From Pseudomonadota bacterium (GTDB lineage: Bacteria > Pseudomonadota > Gammaproteobacteria > Burkholderiales > Thiobacillaceae), in assembly GCA_021780975.1 (NCBI GenBank), contig JAJXXS010000374.1, positions 1-13,740 of the forward strand: a DNA stretch of 13,740 nt. Reading direction: 5' to 3'. The stretch's first letter is position 1, and each line of letters opens with the position of its first letter. The notes under the pieces are model-generated. The model saw only the letters and a program-made list of their open reading frames with translations, did no database searches and was not told where the DNA came from. Shown in pieces: positions 13,021 through 13,740 of this stretch. Both the position numbers and the translations under genes were made by a program.

Positions 13021-13665
13021 ATGGATCCCGCTGCGTACGACGCCTGGTATGACACGCGGCGCGGTCGCTGGATCGGCGAGACAGAGTTTAAGCTGGCGCG
13101 GCAGCTCCTCGCTCCGCTGCCAGGCGAGACGGTGCTGGATGTGGGCTGCGGAACGGGCTGGTTTACGCGGCGTTTTGCTGCGGCGGGGATGCGGCTGACC
13201 GGCCTGGATCCCAATGCTGCGTGGCTGAATTACGCGCGCATCCACAGCGATCCAGACATTTTCTGGGTCGAGGGTGACGCACAGCGCCTGCCCTTCAGGG
13301 AGCAACAGTTTGACTACGCGGTATCCATCGCCGCCCTCTGTTTCATCGATGACGAGCGCACTCCGCTCGCTGAAATCGTCAGGGTTACGCGGCGGCGCTT
13401 TGCTGTCGGCTGGCTCAACCGCGGGAGCTTGCTGTATCGCGAGAAGGCTGGACAGGGAGCTTATGCCGGTGCGCGTTGGCACACGGCCACGGAAGTACGC
13501 GCATTATTCGAGGGATTGCCGGTGAGCAACTTGATCATTCGCAGCACTGTGTTTATCCCGGCTGGCGGATTCGTGGCGCGAGTCACCGAGCGCGTCCTAT
13601 CTAGCCGGTTTCCTGTCGGCGCCCTGCTTATCGCCGCAGGGGAACCAATTCGCGCCGTGGAATAA
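13021..13665 (+). CDS. Class I SAM-dependent methyltransferase
   Basis: This 214-residue protein has a Rossmann-fold SAM-binding core. Motif I is VLDVGCGTGW (38-47), the acidic residue binding the SAM ribose is D63 (GLDPN), and the post-motifs are GDAQRLPF (85-92) and FDYAVS (97-102). The N-terminal YDAWYDTRRGRWIGE is a recognisable lead-in of this methyltransferase subgroup. The substrate is not identifiable. Its position 26 nt after the exported rhodanese makes it the likely last gene of the operon, so methylation of a sulfur compound or thiol is possible but unproven. There is no strong Shine-Dalgarno before 13021. It could be a passenger gene. Confidence 0.85.
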   Translation: MDPAAYDAWYDTRRGRWIGETEFKLARQLLAPLPGETVLDVGCGTGWFTRRFAAAGMRLTGLDPNAAWLNYARIHSDPDIFWVEGDAQRLPFREQQFDYAVSIAALCFIDDERTPLAEIVRVTRRRFAVGWLNRGSLLYREKAGQGAYAGARWHTATEVRALFEGLPVSNLIIRSTVFIPAGGFVARVTERVLSSRFPVGALLIAAGEPIRAVE

Positions 13666-13740
13666 GATCGGGAGTGTTTACCGGAATCCCGTCGAGCTGG
13701 CTTAGATAACTCCGCTTAGCACCGATAGTTAATTGCATGG
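13666..13740 (+). repeat. Non-coding right end with inverted and direct repeats
   Basis: No gene is seen here. TAACT (13707-13711) and AGTTA (13727-13731) form a small inverted repeat, CTTAG occurs at 13701-13705 and 13715-13719, and CACCGATAG-NNN-ATTG (13720-13735) is the second copy of the sequence at 989-1004. The base composition drops in GC relative to the genes. It may be an element boundary or attachment site. Confidence 0.25.

Noticed and set aside
1..13740. CRISPR arrays, tRNA and rRNA genes
   Set aside because: No regularly spaced repeats, cloverleaf sequences or conserved rRNA segments were seen on either strand by eye.

Overview
The window is a GC-rich accessory region of a proteobacterium, most likely a beta- or gammaproteobacterium living with heavy metals and reduced sulfur. 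This is inferred from the gene families (Tn501-like MerR, CusCBA, ArsR-rhodanese and persulfide dioxygenase), not from a marker gene. No rRNA, tRNA or CRISPR array was seen.

Layout, left to right. (1) 1-1030 is a mobile-element fringe. It holds what looks like the 3' tail of a group II intron, a perfect hairpin, and a minus-strand FimB-size tyrosine recombinase (202-816). (2) 1033-2387 is a mer module: merR diverges from merT, merP and a Cys-rich GDCCVxC-family gene, with a textbook MerR operator/promoter (19-bp spacer) between them. Mercuric reductase (merA) is absent. (3) 2435-9238 is a Cu(I)/Ag(I) efflux operon with its own consensus-like sigma70 promoter: a small Cys/His-rich exported protein in the CusD/SilD position, cusC, cusB, cusA, a short coupled ORF, and cusF. 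The C/B and B/A junctions and the A/short-ORF junction are all ATGA overlaps. (4) 9320-9559 is a small membrane SHOCT protein. (5) 9631-13665 is a sulfane-sulfur module: an ArsR-rhodanese fusion regulator with a palindromic operator at its own promoter, a persulfide dioxygenase, an MFS transporter, an exported rhodanese and a SAM methyltransferase, all co-directional with gaps of 26-61 nt. (6) 13666-13740 is non-coding and carries an imperfect direct repeat of a site near 989.

How the genes probably work together: MerT/MerP bind and import Hg(II) under MerR control, but reduction must come from elsewhere, or the module serves another purpose. CusCBA with CusF removes periplasmic Cu(I)/Ag(I). 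The sulfur module would oxidise glutathione persulfide to sulfite, move sulfane sulfur with rhodaneses, and possibly export a product through the MFS protein. All three deal with thiol-reactive stress, which may explain their clustering on what looks like an integrated element.

The least described parts are the GDCCVxC protein, the ArsR-rhodanese sensor with only one cysteine in its DNA-binding half, and the MFS plus methyltransferase partners of the persulfide dioxygenase.
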